Assembly: GCA_943372215.1 (NCBI GenBank)
Contig: CALRXU020000015.1
Location: 1 to 64,000 of the forward strand
Length of the DNA: 64,000 nt
DNA from: UBA6183 sp943372215
GTDB taxonomy: Bacteria > Bacteroidota > Bacteroidia > UKL13-3
Direction of reading: 5' to 3'
Positions 54,387 to 63,496 of the stretch are shown piece by piece. Each line of letters starts with the position of its first letter. Within the stretch, counting starts at the first letter, position 1. Below the pieces are notes generated by a model. That model had not been told where the DNA came from, searched no databases, and saw only the letters and a list, made by a program, of their open reading frames with translations. Position numbers and translations under genes: made by a program.

Positions 54387-56246
54387 TTGAGAAAGCACAT
54401 TGAATTTTTCGCTCGTTACCTAGGTTTTTGGATGCTCCTGTTTATCATCATGCGCGCCATGTTTTTGATGTTTAATGGGAAAATAAGCTCAACTTTTACG
54501 TTAAATGAAATTCTCTCCACGTTTGGTTACGGCTTAAGAATAGACCTTTCTGCATCAGCTTATTTAACCGTGATGCCTTTGGTTTTATGGTTTATCGCAA
54601 GGGTAACCAGCAACAAATGGCCCGACTATTTGCTTACCTTTTACAATATCATCATCATTGTTATTGTTGTTGGCATTTCCATTATTGATGCTGAACTGTA
54701 TTCTTTTTGGGGGCAAAAATTAAACGCTTACGCTTCTTCGTTTGCAAAATTCCCCAAAGAGATGTTTAGTTTTAGCAGCGGTGTTTCAATTGGGCGGCTT
54801 GTTTTTTTTATTACTTTTATTAGCTTTTTGGTTAAAATAACTTATGATAATTTACCCGTGAAGCTCAATTTTATTGAGCAAGAGTTAAAGATAGGCGTAA
54901 CTTTACTTGGCTTTATTACCATTGGGTCTGTATTGTTTTTGTTTATCAGAGGAAGCATTGGCATGTCACCCATCAACCAAAGTTTTGCCTATTTTAGTAA
55001 CAAGCCCTATTTGAATCATGCAGCTGTAAATACGGTATGGAATTTTGTAGCATCAATAAGTGAACAAAGGCAAGGAGAACGCATAAACCACTACCAGTTT
55101 ATGGATAGGGAGGGGGCAACACAATTAATAGATAGTTTAATGCAAAAGCAAGATTCCAGTAACCAAGTAAACTTGCAACTATTTAACCAACCTCAACCAG
55201 ATATTCTATTAGTTATATTGGAAGGTTGGTCCGCTGATGTGGTTGGTTTCACTGGTGGGGAACAGGATGTCACACCTCACTTTAATCAATTGGCCAACGA
55301 ATCATTTGTGTACACTAATTTTTATGCCAATGGCAACAGAACAGATAAAGGGCTTGCGGCAATTGTTAGTGCTCAACCAGCTTTAGCCAACAGTTCTATT
55401 GTAAATAAAATAGAAAAATTTACCCAATTGCCCGCAATACCAAATTCACTAAAAAAATATGGTTACCAAAGTGCTTTTGTTTATGGGGGAGAAGCTGAGT
55501 TTGCAAATATGAAAGCCTATTGGCTCAACTCGGGTTATGCCGATATTACAGATATACACCAGTTTAATAAAGCAGTGCTGCCAGAGAGTTGGGGGGTGCA
55601 TGATAATGAGTTATTTGATAAAGTGTTGGAAAAAATGGAGAAACTACCATCTCCTAAGTTTGTAACAACCCTTACCTTAAGCAGCCATGAGCCTTATCAA
55701 GTGCCTCACAAAAGTAACTTCACACAAGAAACGCAAGCTGATTTGTACCGTAATGCGGTACATTTTGCTGATGAATGTTTGCACCAATTTATAACAAAAG
55801 CCAAAGCGCAACCTTGGTACAATAACACCATCATCATCATCATGTCAGATCATGGACACCAGGAGCCCAAAGGCCGAACTGCTTATGAACCAGGTAAGTT
55901 TCATATCCCATTAATGATAACTGGTGGAGCATTAAACAGTTACCTAAAAGGCAAACAAACGCAAAGCTACGCGCAACAAACTGATTTGGCCAAGGGGATA
56001 TTGCAACAGTTTAAGCTGCCAAGTGATGAGTTTAGGTGGAGTAATAATTTGTTCGATACAACCAGAAACGGCTATGCTACTTATACCTTTAGCAATGGCA
56101 TTGGGATTGTAAATACAACCGGATATTTGGTATTTGATCAAGACTCAAAAAAGAACATCCTAGCGCAAAGCCCAGATAGCCTAAACTTGCAAAAAGTAGC
56201 AAGAGCCTATGAGCAGTTGTTTTATGAGGAGTACCTTAAACGATGA
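54387..56246 (+). CDS. LTA synthase-like sulfatase-family membrane protein
   Basis: A 619-residue protein. Five hydrophobic helices fill the first ~200 residues. A periplasmic alkaline-phosphatase/sulfatase-fold domain follows: DILLVILEGWSADVVGFTGG, the nucleophile Thr region in NRTDKGLAAIVSAQP, and IIIMSDHGHQEP with metal ligands. Relatives transfer phosphoglycerol or phosphoethanolamine to envelope lipids and glycans; Bacteroidetes have no lipoteichoic acid, so the acceptor is unknown. The start is TTG at 54387, or possibly a Met 15 codons in. The stop overlaps the next start as ATGA, so it is coupled to the MFS gene. Confidence 0.88.
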   Translation: MRKHIEFFARYLGFWMLLFIIMRAMFLMFNGKISSTFTLNEILSTFGYGLRIDLSASAYLTVMPLVLWFIARVTSNKWPDYLLTFYNIIIIVIVVGISIIDAELYSFWGQKLNAYASSFAKFPKEMFSFSSGVSIGRLVFFITFISFLVKITYDNLPVKLNFIEQELKIGVTLLGFITIGSVLFLFIRGSIGMSPINQSFAYFSNKPYLNHAAVNTVWNFVASISEQRQGERINHYQFMDREGATQLIDSLMQKQDSSNQVNLQLFNQPQPDILLVILEGWSADVVGFTGGEQDVTPHFNQLANESFVYTNFYANGNRTDKGLAAIVSAQPALANSSIVNKIEKFTQLPAIPNSLKKYGYQSAFVYGGEAEFANMKAYWLNSGYADITDIHQFNKAVLPESWGVHDNELFDKVLEKMEKLPSPKFVTTLTLSSHEPYQVPHKSNFTQETQADLYRNAVHFADECLHQFITKAKAQPWYNNTIIIIMSDHGHQEPKGRTAYEPGKFHIPLMITGGALNSYLKGKQTQSYAQQTDLAKGILQQFKLPSDEFRWSNNLFDTTRNGYATYTFSNGIGIVNTTGYLVFDQDSKKNILAQSPDSLNLQKVARAYEQLFYEEYLKR

Positions 56247-57475
56247 GTAAAATAGCATTACCCTTACCTCTTAAAAATAAAGAGTTCCAATATTTCATCA
56301 CCACTCGTTTTTGCCTTACCTTGGCTTTACAAATGCAAGCCGTAGTAGTTGGATGGCACATTTATAAATTAACCCAAGACCCTCTCTCGTTAGGATTAAT
56401 TGGGCTGGCAGAGGCCATACCAGCTTTGAGTATAGCACTTTATGCTGGCCATATTGCAGATATTAGCAGCAAACGTAAAATATTGCTTCGTTGTATTGGT
56501 GTGCTGATGTTATGTTCTCTTGGATTAGCTTTAGCCAGCAGTGATTTGTTTGTATTGGGGTTTGGCAGCCGTTGGAGCATCAATGCCATGTACCTGTTTA
56601 TATTTATCAGCGGATTTGCCAGAGGGTTTTACGCACCGGCAGGATTTAGTTTTATTACACAACTAGTAGAGAAATCGCAACTCGTAACCGCATCAACACT
56701 AAACAGCAGCGTTTGGCAAATAGCGGCTATTTTTGGCCCTGCCTTAGGTGGCTTGTGTTATGCCTGGATAGATACTTATACTTTTATGTTTGTATTGATA
56801 TTTACTTTGATTGCAGTATTGGCCATGTTTAAAATTGCACCTAAGCCAATAACCGACACCATGGGTGGAGAAACCATCATTTACAGACTAAAGCAAGGTA
56901 TTCAATATGTATACAACAACAAGGTAATATTAAATGCCATTAGTTTGGATTTATTTGCAGTATTGTTTGGAGGGGCAGTTGCCCTGCTTCCTGTGTTTGC
57001 AAACGAAATTCTTTTGGTAGGACCACAAGGGTTGGGTCTGTTAAAAGCGGCTCCTTCTTTAGGGGCAAGCATTACCATGTTGTGGTTATCATTACGCAAG
57101 CCATTGCAGAAACCAGGCATCGTATTGTTAAGTTGTGTGGCAGCTTTTGGGTTATGTATGATTGGATTTGCGTTAAGCACCTCATTTATGCTATCTCTAT
57201 TTCTGCTATTTTTAAGTGGTGGGTTTGACAGCGTGAGTGTGGTAGTTAGAGGTAATATTTTACAACTGCAAACCCCAGACGAAATGCGGGGGAGAGTATC
57301 AGCCGTAAATACCATGTTTATTGGTTCTTCTAATGAAATAGGGGCTTTTGAAAGTGGGCTCGCAGCCAAATTATTAGGGACAGTACCATCCGTAGTTTTT
57401 GGCGGATGCATTACCTTAATGGTAGTTGGCTTTACCTCAATAAAAGCAAAAGCGCTACTAAAATTCAGGTATTAG
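56243..57475 (+). CDS. Major facilitator superfamily transporter
   Basis: A 410-residue membrane protein with about 12 hydrophobic helices. It is like the enterobactin-exporter/MFS_3 group: GWHIYKLTQDPLSLGLIGLAEAIPALSIALYAGHIADISSKRKILL, with the loop 2-3 motif DISSKRK, and later LQTPDEMRGRVSAVNTMFIGSSNEIGAFESG. Direction (efflux) is typical for the group; the substrate is unknown. Its ATG overlaps the sulfatase stop codon. The gene ends 6 bases before the convergent PhoD-like stop. Confidence 0.92.
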   Translation: MSKIALPLPLKNKEFQYFITTRFCLTLALQMQAVVVGWHIYKLTQDPLSLGLIGLAEAIPALSIALYAGHIADISSKRKILLRCIGVLMLCSLGLALASSDLFVLGFGSRWSINAMYLFIFISGFARGFYAPAGFSFITQLVEKSQLVTASTLNSSVWQIAAIFGPALGGLCYAWIDTYTFMFVLIFTLIAVLAMFKIAPKPITDTMGGETIIYRLKQGIQYVYNNKVILNAISLDLFAVLFGGAVALLPVFANEILLVGPQGLGLLKAAPSLGASITMLWLSLRKPLQKPGIVLLSCVAAFGLCMIGFALSTSFMLSLFLLFLSGGFDSVSVVVRGNILQLQTPDEMRGRVSAVNTMFIGSSNEIGAFESGLAAKLLGTVPSVVFGGCITLMVVGFTSIKAKALLKFRY

Positions 57476-57481
57476 GTACAT

Positions 57482-58834
57482 TTACAATTGTATTGTTCCT
57501 GATAAAATAACGGGAGGTACTTCATCTTCTTCTAAATCAAATCGGGTTGAATAAACAGTGTAAGTTAGTACATCGTTGTTCAAGTGTACATTCATTACAT
57601 TGGGGTCTGATTGGCCATTTCCACTAACCAATTGGTAGTGATAGGAGAGGTCAGGCGTTTTTGTTTGCTGTTGCCAAACAAAATCATCATAATTACTAAC
57701 CCCAATCTCATACTGCGAAAGAGGACCTGTCATTAACTCGTGTACAACCAATTGCTCTCCATTCGATTTGTCTATGGTTAATGTACTATGCAAGGCGGCA
57801 TTGCCCTGACCTGTTAAGAAAACAATTTTTTTCAGGTTATGCGCTTTAATAAAGCGCAACAAGTCTTCTTTTTGTTCTATAAAAGCCTCAGCACTCCAAT
57901 ACTCGCTATAATCAGTTTCCTTAATGGCAATAAAAGGCACTGCGGTAACAATAAACTTTACAACCTCCTTATGGTCAAGCAACCAGTTTTTTAAGGCATC
58001 AAGTTGTTCACTACCAATCATTTGGCGTTGTTGTCCTTGTTTTACAAACTGATGTCTTTCAGCCCGAACATCCATTACAAAAAAAGCATTACCTGCATAA
58101 TCATAGTGGTAATACAATTTTTGCTCACCGTAAGTTTGTGGGTTTTTGGAGTGCTGAAAAAGCTGGTAGACAGGAAGAGCCTCCCTTGAGTAATAAGTGG
58201 CTGGTTTTACATCATACTCTACGTCATTAGCAAATCTAAAATACAATTCATGGTCATTTATGGTAGCATAATTAGCAATACGTCCAAGAAATTCCATGGC
58301 TTCTCTGCTTTTCCATGCCGAAGCATATTTCCCAATATAATCTTCAGATTGAATGGGATGATTAATAGACGGGGCATCGATATAAATTTGGTTTCCGGCA
58401 TGAATCATAAATGAAGGTCGAGCATGTTTGCGTATATTAATTAAGTTGCGAAACACCCGCTTACCATCGTTATCATTCTTTTGCAAGCAATTGCTACCCA
58501 GTAAAAAGTTAACAGGATAATTTACCCTTGGCACTGTATTGAAGCTTCCCCTGCTTTGCAATCCAAGAGGCACCCGCGCGATGTCTTTAAAAACCACTTC
58601 AACAGTATAAAGCATTCTAATAAACCCACTATCCGCAGGATTTAATTCATCAAACTCAAATACCCCAATAAAATTGTTGTGTTTATAAATGGTTAAATTT
58701 TGTACAATAGTTTGTAAATCGCTTTTTATCGTGATTTGAGCAGTTAGGGTTGTTGTACTCTTGTTGTTGGCTGAACCCCGTACCCAAATTTTTGCGGTAT
58801 TTTCAGATACGTGGCCAATAATGAGATTAGACAT
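57482..58834 (-). CDS. PhoD-like phosphatase-fold protein with substituted metal ligands
   Basis: A 450-residue protein. An N-terminal beta-sandwich (about 1-100) precedes a PhoD/metallophosphoesterase-like domain. Recognisable positions are LLGSNC, HAGNQIYID (Asn148 where PhoD proteins have Asp in GD), INDHE (Asn193 in place of the first Asp of WDDHE), MDVRAERHQ, and TGQGNAALH (Gln343 in place of the Asp of GDvH; His349 shifted). There is no signal peptide. The phosphodiesterase/phosphatase centre therefore looks altered or lost. The ATG at 58834 gives a normal N terminus (MSNLIIGHVSENTAKIWVRG). Role unknown. Confidence 0.75.
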   Translation of the reverse strand: MSNLIIGHVSENTAKIWVRGSANNKSTTTLTAQITIKSDLQTIVQNLTIYKHNNFIGVFEFDELNPADSGFIRMLYTVEVVFKDIARVPLGLQSRGSFNTVPRVNYPVNFLLGSNCLQKNDNDGKRVFRNLINIRKHARPSFMIHAGNQIYIDAPSINHPIQSEDYIGKYASAWKSREAMEFLGRIANYATINDHELYFRFANDVEYDVKPATYYSREALPVYQLFQHSKNPQTYGEQKLYYHYDYAGNAFFVMDVRAERHQFVKQGQQRQMIGSEQLDALKNWLLDHKEVVKFIVTAVPFIAIKETDYSEYWSAEAFIEQKEDLLRFIKAHNLKKIVFLTGQGNAALHSTLTIDKSNGEQLVVHELMTGPLSQYEIGVSNYDDFVWQQQTKTPDLSYHYQLVSGNGQSDPNVMNVHLNNDVLTYTVYSTRFDLEEDEVPPVILSGTIQL

Positions 58835-59270
58835 AGGTTTAGTAATAGTTTTTAAAACTAACAATAAAACCAGCTAAAAATCAAGCACTTTCTTAATATG
58901 TAGTGTTTTTTAGACGGGCAAGAGTTTAGGTTGTTTCCTCTTAATGTATTGTTTTATAAATATTTAACTGTTTTGGCGAACGAAAAGAAAATGATAATAT
59001 TTGTTATTTTTTTTAAGGGAAAATCCACCTTTCTGAGCAAAAAATAGGCGATTCGATTGATGACTAGCAGAAGCTTAGGCAAAAAACAGACAATAAATCA
59101 GATGCTGATGAATTAAATTTTACTAACAAAAAAGCGATAAATACTAGTTTGACTAATTAGTTGGTTTTAAAAATTGGGTAAAGTAAAAGTTGATTTTTTA
59201 ATTCATAATACGAACATTAATAATTCATTTTTGAACGAAAAATATAATGCAGTATTTAATAGGCATTAAA
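58835..59270. other. AT-rich intergenic region
   Basis: About 435 bases with no credible reading frame on either strand and no recognisable RNA or repeat. It contains many A and T runs. It must hold the promoter of the PhoD-like gene (minus strand) at its left end and the tail of the tRNA-Lys transcript at its right end; otherwise I see nothing in it. Confidence 0.5.
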
Positions 59271-59272
59271 AC

Positions 59273-59300
59273 AAAAAAAGCAATCATTTCTGATTGCTTT
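59273..59300 (-). terminator. Rho-independent terminator of tRNA-Lys
   Basis: On the minus strand AAAAGCAATCA, loop GAAA, TGATTGCTTTT and further T. It starts right after the CCA end of the tRNA gene. Confidence 0.88.
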
Positions 59301-59376
59301 TGGTGATTTCGCTGGGATTCGAACCCAGGACCCCTACATTAAAAGTGTAATGCTCTACCAGCTGAGCTACGAAATC
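59301..59376 (-). tRNA. tRNA-Lys (anticodon TTT)
   Basis: A 76-base cloverleaf with CCA encoded. The acceptor stem is GATTTCG/CGAAATC, D arm GCTCAGCTGGTAGAGC, anticodon loop CTTTTAA with TTT at 59343-59341, and T arm CTGGGTTCGAATCCCAG. The fit is complete. It has its own promoter 30 bases upstream and its own terminator, so it is a single-gene unit. Confidence 0.97.
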
Positions 59377-59414
59377 TACTGCTTCTCGGAAAATAGTCTT
59401 TCGATTAGCGGGTG

Positions 59415-59445
59415 CAAAGATAGGCAGGCTTTTTAATTTCTCAAA
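59415..59445 (-). promoter_or_regulatory. Promoter of tRNA-Lys (TTTG-N19-TATCTTTG)
   Basis: On the minus strand TTTG (59445-59442), a 19-base spacer and TATCTTTG (59422-59415), then CACC. This is an exact match to the Bacteroidetes sigma-A-type consensus. Transcription should start near 59408, about 32 bases before the mature 5' end. Confidence 0.8.
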
Positions 59446-59568
59446 TCCCAGCGATATTATTTTTATAAAATACCTCTTTAAGCCTTTTTATGAGGCAGTT
59501 AATTTTTTGTTAACACAATATTTTGCATGTTCTTTCTCTAGTAAGGTCAGATTAACTTGGCTTTTGGC

Positions 59569-61125
59569 TTATTCTTTAGTTTCTAACACCACAAATGGAA
59601 CAATCATTTCCTCCAAGCTAATTCCCCCATGCTGAAAAGAGTTGCCATAAAGTTTTACATGGTAGTTGTAATTGTTCGGATAAGCCATAAAGTTATTCTC
59701 GGTGGCAAATACATAACGGCTGCTCATGTTTTGTTTTGGCAAATAGGCTTCTGCTGGGTCCTTAATGGTAAAAAGCTCACTTTCGTTGTAATTGAGGTTT
59801 TTGCCTTGTTTGTAACGCAGGTTAGTACTGGTAGCCCTATCGCCAATAATTTTAACAGCCTCTTTAACCCGAATACTGCCATGATCAGTGGTGATGATGA
59901 TTTTGGCTTTTTTACCTGCTATGCGTTTAAGCGCCTCAAACAAAGGTGAATGTTCAAACCAACTAGCGGTAATGCTTCTGTAAGCGGGTTCATCTTCTGC
60001 AAGTTCCTTCATCACATTCATTTCAGTTCTGGCATGGCTTAACATGTCAACAAAATTGTAAACAATTACGTTAAACTTGTTCTTAAACATATTCGGAATA
60101 TCATCTACCAAACGTTTGCCATTATCAAAATTGGTAATTTTGGTATAACTAAACTTCTCTTTATACCCAAGACGTTGCAGTTGTGTGCCCAACAGTTCTT
60201 CTTCGTGCAAGTTTTTGCCCTCATCTTCTTCCTCATCAACCCAAAGGTTTGGGTAAAGTTTAGCTATTTCACTGGGCATCATACCACTAAAAAAAGCATT
60301 TCTGGCATAATGGGTAGTGGTTGGTAAAATTGTTAAATAGGTATCATCTAAAATTAGCCTAAACTGCTCATTAAGCTGTGTTTGTATCACCTTCCATTGG
60401 TCGTACCTAAAGTTATCCAGCATAATTAAAAATACAGGAACCTCGGATGAAAGCTCAGGCAAAACCTTCCGTTTAATTACCGTCTGGCTCATTACAGGGG
60501 TATTGGCATCTGGTTTGCGCAAAAAATTAATAAAGTTCTTCTTAATAAATTTTGTCCACTCTCTGTTAGCCTCGCTTTTTTGCATCAACAAAATTTCATC
60601 CATGCCCGTATCATTGCTGGCGGCAAGTTCCAGTTCCCAATAAACCAGCTTTTTATATAAAGTTACCCAAGCATTAAAGTCCAAATCATCATTTAATTCA
60701 ATGCCAATTTGCCTAAACTCTTGCTGATAGCCCTGAGCTGTTTTTTCACTCACCAAACGTTTATTGTCCAATAATTTTTTTATTGACAATAAAATTTGAT
60801 TCGAATTGACAGGTTTAATCAAATAGTCAGCTATTTTACTGCCAATGGCATCTTCCATAATATGTTCCTCTTCGCTTTTGGTTATCATCACCACTGGAAC
60901 ATCGGGCAAAATATTTTTAATATGAGTAAGAGCTTCCAACCCACTGATGCCTGGCATATTTTCATCCAAAAAAACAATGTCATAATGCTTCTTTTTGCAG
61001 GCTTCTATTGCATCTACGCCACTTGTAACCTTATCTACAATATAACCTTTATTGGTTAAAAAAATCACATGAGGCTTGAGTAATTCAATTTCATCATCGG
61101 CCCAAAGGATGTGGGTATTGTTCAT
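59569..61125 (-). CDS. porX: T9SS response regulator PorX (receiver plus PglZ domain)
   Basis: A 518-residue cytosolic two-component regulator. The receiver domain (1-120) has Asp10/Asp11, phospho-acceptor Asp54 (FLDENMPG), Thr82 and Lys104 (LIKPVN), all intact. A helical linker (about 125-205) leads to a PglZ/alkaline-phosphatase-fold domain (about 210-518) with MLDNFRYDQW, LPTTTHYARNAFFSG and IITTDHGS. PorX controls T9SS genes and acts with the sensor PorY, which is not in this window. In other species the PglZ part is a zinc phosphodiesterase. The gene diverges from the HD gene with a 57-base gap. Confidence 0.95.
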   Translation of the reverse strand: MNNTHILWADDEIELLKPHVIFLTNKGYIVDKVTSGVDAIEACKKKHYDIVFLDENMPGISGLEALTHIKNILPDVPVVMITKSEEEHIMEDAIGSKIADYLIKPVNSNQILLSIKKLLDNKRLVSEKTAQGYQQEFRQIGIELNDDLDFNAWVTLYKKLVYWELELAASNDTGMDEILLMQKSEANREWTKFIKKNFINFLRKPDANTPVMSQTVIKRKVLPELSSEVPVFLIMLDNFRYDQWKVIQTQLNEQFRLILDDTYLTILPTTTHYARNAFFSGMMPSEIAKLYPNLWVDEEEDEGKNLHEEELLGTQLQRLGYKEKFSYTKITNFDNGKRLVDDIPNMFKNKFNVIVYNFVDMLSHARTEMNVMKELAEDEPAYRSITASWFEHSPLFEALKRIAGKKAKIIITTDHGSIRVKEAVKIIGDRATSTNLRYKQGKNLNYNESELFTIKDPAEAYLPKQNMSSRYVFATENNFMAYPNNYNYHVKLYGNSFQHGGISLEEMIVPFVVLETKE

Positions 61126-61182
61126 ATTAAGTATATTTTTGCTAGGTTAATATTGTATTCAACGCTTTAGTAGACAAATATT

Positions 61183-62418
61183 GTGCAAACCTCTTTAAAC
61201 AAAAATAAAATTATTAATGATCCAGTTTATGGATTTGTAAACATAACATCCCCACTCATTTTCGATTTAATTGAACACCCTATATTTCAACGATTAAGAA
61301 GAATAAAACAATTGGGGCTTTCCAATTTGGTTTATCCAGGTGCATTGCACACCAGATTTCAACACGTAATAGGTGCCATGAGTTTGGCAGCTCAGGCCGT
61401 TGATGTGTTGCGGTCAAAAGGTATTGAGATTACTGAAGAAGAGAAAGATGCCGTGTGTGCTGCCGTACTATTGCACGATTTGGGCCATGGCCCGTTTAGC
61501 CACACCCTTGAACAAGTGTTAATTAGAGGAGTTCATCATGAGCGGTTGTCCCTTGCCTTTATGGAGCTGCTCAACAAAGAGTTCTCTGGAAAGCTGGATA
61601 AATGTATTCAAATTTTTACCAATAAATATCCTAAAAAATTTCTTCATCAGTTGGTAAGCAGCCAGTTGGATATGGACAGGTTAGATTACTTACGAAGGGA
61701 TAGTTTTTATACAGGCGTTCAAGAAGGCGTAATTGGGCATGACAGAATTATTAATATGCTTAATGTAAAGGATGACGAGTTGGTGATGGATGAGAAAGGC
61801 ATTTACAGCATTGAAAAGTTTTTAATAGCACGCAGGTTAATGTATTGGCAGGTGTATTTGCATAAAACGGTTGTTGCTGCAGAAAGTGCATTGGTGAACA
61901 TTATGCAGCGCGCAAGTGAGTTGGCTCAGCAAAAAGTAGAGTTATTTGCCTCCCCCGATTTTAAGTATTTTTTATATGAACGCCCTGGTAAAGAAGAGCT
62001 AATCAATAACCCCGAGGTGTTGATGCGTTACAGCAGGTTAGACGACCATGATATCTTTCTTTCTATAAAAGTTTGGTGCAACCACAATGATTTGGTATTG
62101 AGTGATTTGTGCAAGCAGTTACGAGACAGGGTATTGCCAAGGATTGTACTTAGAAATGAGCCATTTGGTGATGCAGAAGTGTTATTGTTAAAACAGCAAG
62201 TGGCTAAACAAAAGGGCATTACAATAAAAGAGGCCAGTTATTATGTATACACAGATAGTGTAAGCAACAAAGCCTATAGTCCAGATGGGTTTAACATAAA
62301 AGTATTGTATAAAAATGGAAGCACAGCTGATATTACAGAGGCATCAGACCAATACAACATCAGTGCTTTAGCTCGGCCTGTTACCAAATACTTTTTATGT
62401 TACCCAAAAAATATATAA
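61183..62418 (+). CDS. HD-domain phosphohydrolase (dNTPase/SAMHD1-like)
   Basis: A 411-residue cytosolic protein. The HD motif is complete: HTRFQHVIGAM (about 58-68), VLLHDLGHGPFSHTLE (about 97-112), and the final Asp in SSQLDMDRLDYLRRDSFYTG. The N terminus NDPVYGFVNITSPLIFDLIEHPIFQRLRRIKQLG is typical of the SAMHD1/YdhJ-like group. It probably hydrolyses nucleoside triphosphates, but the substrate is not shown. The start is GTG at 61183. The lpxD gene follows after 31 bases. Confidence 0.9.
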   Translation: MQTSLNKNKIINDPVYGFVNITSPLIFDLIEHPIFQRLRRIKQLGLSNLVYPGALHTRFQHVIGAMSLAAQAVDVLRSKGIEITEEEKDAVCAAVLLHDLGHGPFSHTLEQVLIRGVHHERLSLAFMELLNKEFSGKLDKCIQIFTNKYPKKFLHQLVSSQLDMDRLDYLRRDSFYTGVQEGVIGHDRIINMLNVKDDELVMDEKGIYSIEKFLIARRLMYWQVYLHKTVVAAESALVNIMQRASELAQQKVELFASPDFKYFLYERPGKEELINNPEVLMRYSRLDDHDIFLSIKVWCNHNDLVLSDLCKQLRDRVLPRIVLRNEPFGDAEVLLLKQQVAKQKGITIKEASYYVYTDSVSNKAYSPDGFNIKVLYKNGSTADITEASDQYNISALARPVTKYFLCYPKNI

Positions 62419-62449
62419 ATTGCCACGATTTAACTGACACTCACACTTG

Positions 62450-63496
62450 ATGCAAATACCCGTAAAAGAACTGAGTAAGCTACTCAACGGCCATGTGATA
62501 GGCGATGAAAACGCTATGCTCAATACGGTTGCCAAGATAGAAGAAGGGAAACCTGGTGCGCTTTCGTTTTTGGCCAATCCTAAATATGAACCACACATCT
62601 ACACCACACAAAGCACAGCGGTGTTGGTAAACAAAAGTTTTGAGCCTTCCGGCCCAATAACAACTACGTTGATAAAAGTAGATGATGCCTATGCCTCTTT
62701 TACATTTTTATTGGAACAATTTGCAGGAGTAAGTAAAGGCAGTGCGGGTATTCACCAAACGGCTGTGGTTGAATCCAATGCTCATGTTGATGCTTCTGCG
62801 TTTATCGGAGCACAAACCTATATTGGCAATGAAGCCACTATTGGAGCTGGGTGCCAAATTCACCCACAAGTATTTGTTGGAGCAGGCGTAAAAATTGGAA
62901 AAAATGTTACCCTTTACCCAGGAGTTAAAATCTATCACTTATGCGAGATAGGGGATAATAGTGTGGTACATTCAGGTACTGTAATTGGAAGTGATGGGTT
63001 TGGATTTGCTCCGTTACCAGACAGAAGCTATAAAAAAATCCCTCAAATCGGTAATGTAATTATAGAAGCAGATGTGGAGATTGGAAGCAATTGCAGCATT
63101 GACAGGGCTACTATGGGAAGCACCATTATTAGAAAAGGAGCTAAATTGGACAACTTGGTTCAAATTGCCCACAATGTTGAAATTGGTGAGCATACGGTTA
63201 TGGCTTCACAAAGTGGCGTTGCAGGAAGTACCAAAATAGGAAGATATTGTGTAATTGGCGGACAGGTTGGTTTTGCGGGACATATTACCATTGCCGATGG
63301 AAGCCAGTTTGGCGCACAAAGTGGCATTGGATCAAGTATTAAATCAGAAGATGGCAAGTGGTTTGGCAGCCCGGCATTTGAGGTGAAAAGTGCAATAAGA
63401 TCGGCTGCTGTATTTAAAAGATTGCCTGAATTGGAAAAACGTGTGGTAGAATTGGAGCGATTATTAAAAAATATTCAAACAGAGGAAACCAAGTGA
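62450..63496 (+). CDS. lpxD: UDP-3-O-acylglucosamine N-acyltransferase LpxD
   Basis: A 348-residue lipid A enzyme that adds the N-linked hydroxyacyl chain to UDP-3-O-acyl-glucosamine. The N-terminal uridine-binding domain (about 1-95, with GALSFLANPKYEPHIY) is followed by a left-handed beta-helix of hexapeptide repeats (about 100-300). The catalytic-His region is VQIAHNVEIGEHTVMASQSGVAGSTKIG, after DNLVQ. A C-terminal helix follows. The ATG at 62450 is used; a TTG codon precedes it directly. Its TGA stop overlaps the lpxC start as GTGA. Confidence 0.96.
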   Translation: MQIPVKELSKLLNGHVIGDENAMLNTVAKIEEGKPGALSFLANPKYEPHIYTTQSTAVLVNKSFEPSGPITTTLIKVDDAYASFTFLLEQFAGVSKGSAGIHQTAVVESNAHVDASAFIGAQTYIGNEATIGAGCQIHPQVFVGAGVKIGKNVTLYPGVKIYHLCEIGDNSVVHSGTVIGSDGFGFAPLPDRSYKKIPQIGNVIIEADVEIGSNCSIDRATMGSTIIRKGAKLDNLVQIAHNVEIGEHTVMASQSGVAGSTKIGRYCVIGGQVGFAGHITIADGSQFGAQSGIGSSIKSEDGKWFGSPAFEVKSAIRSAAVFKRLPELEKRVVELERLLKNIQTEETK

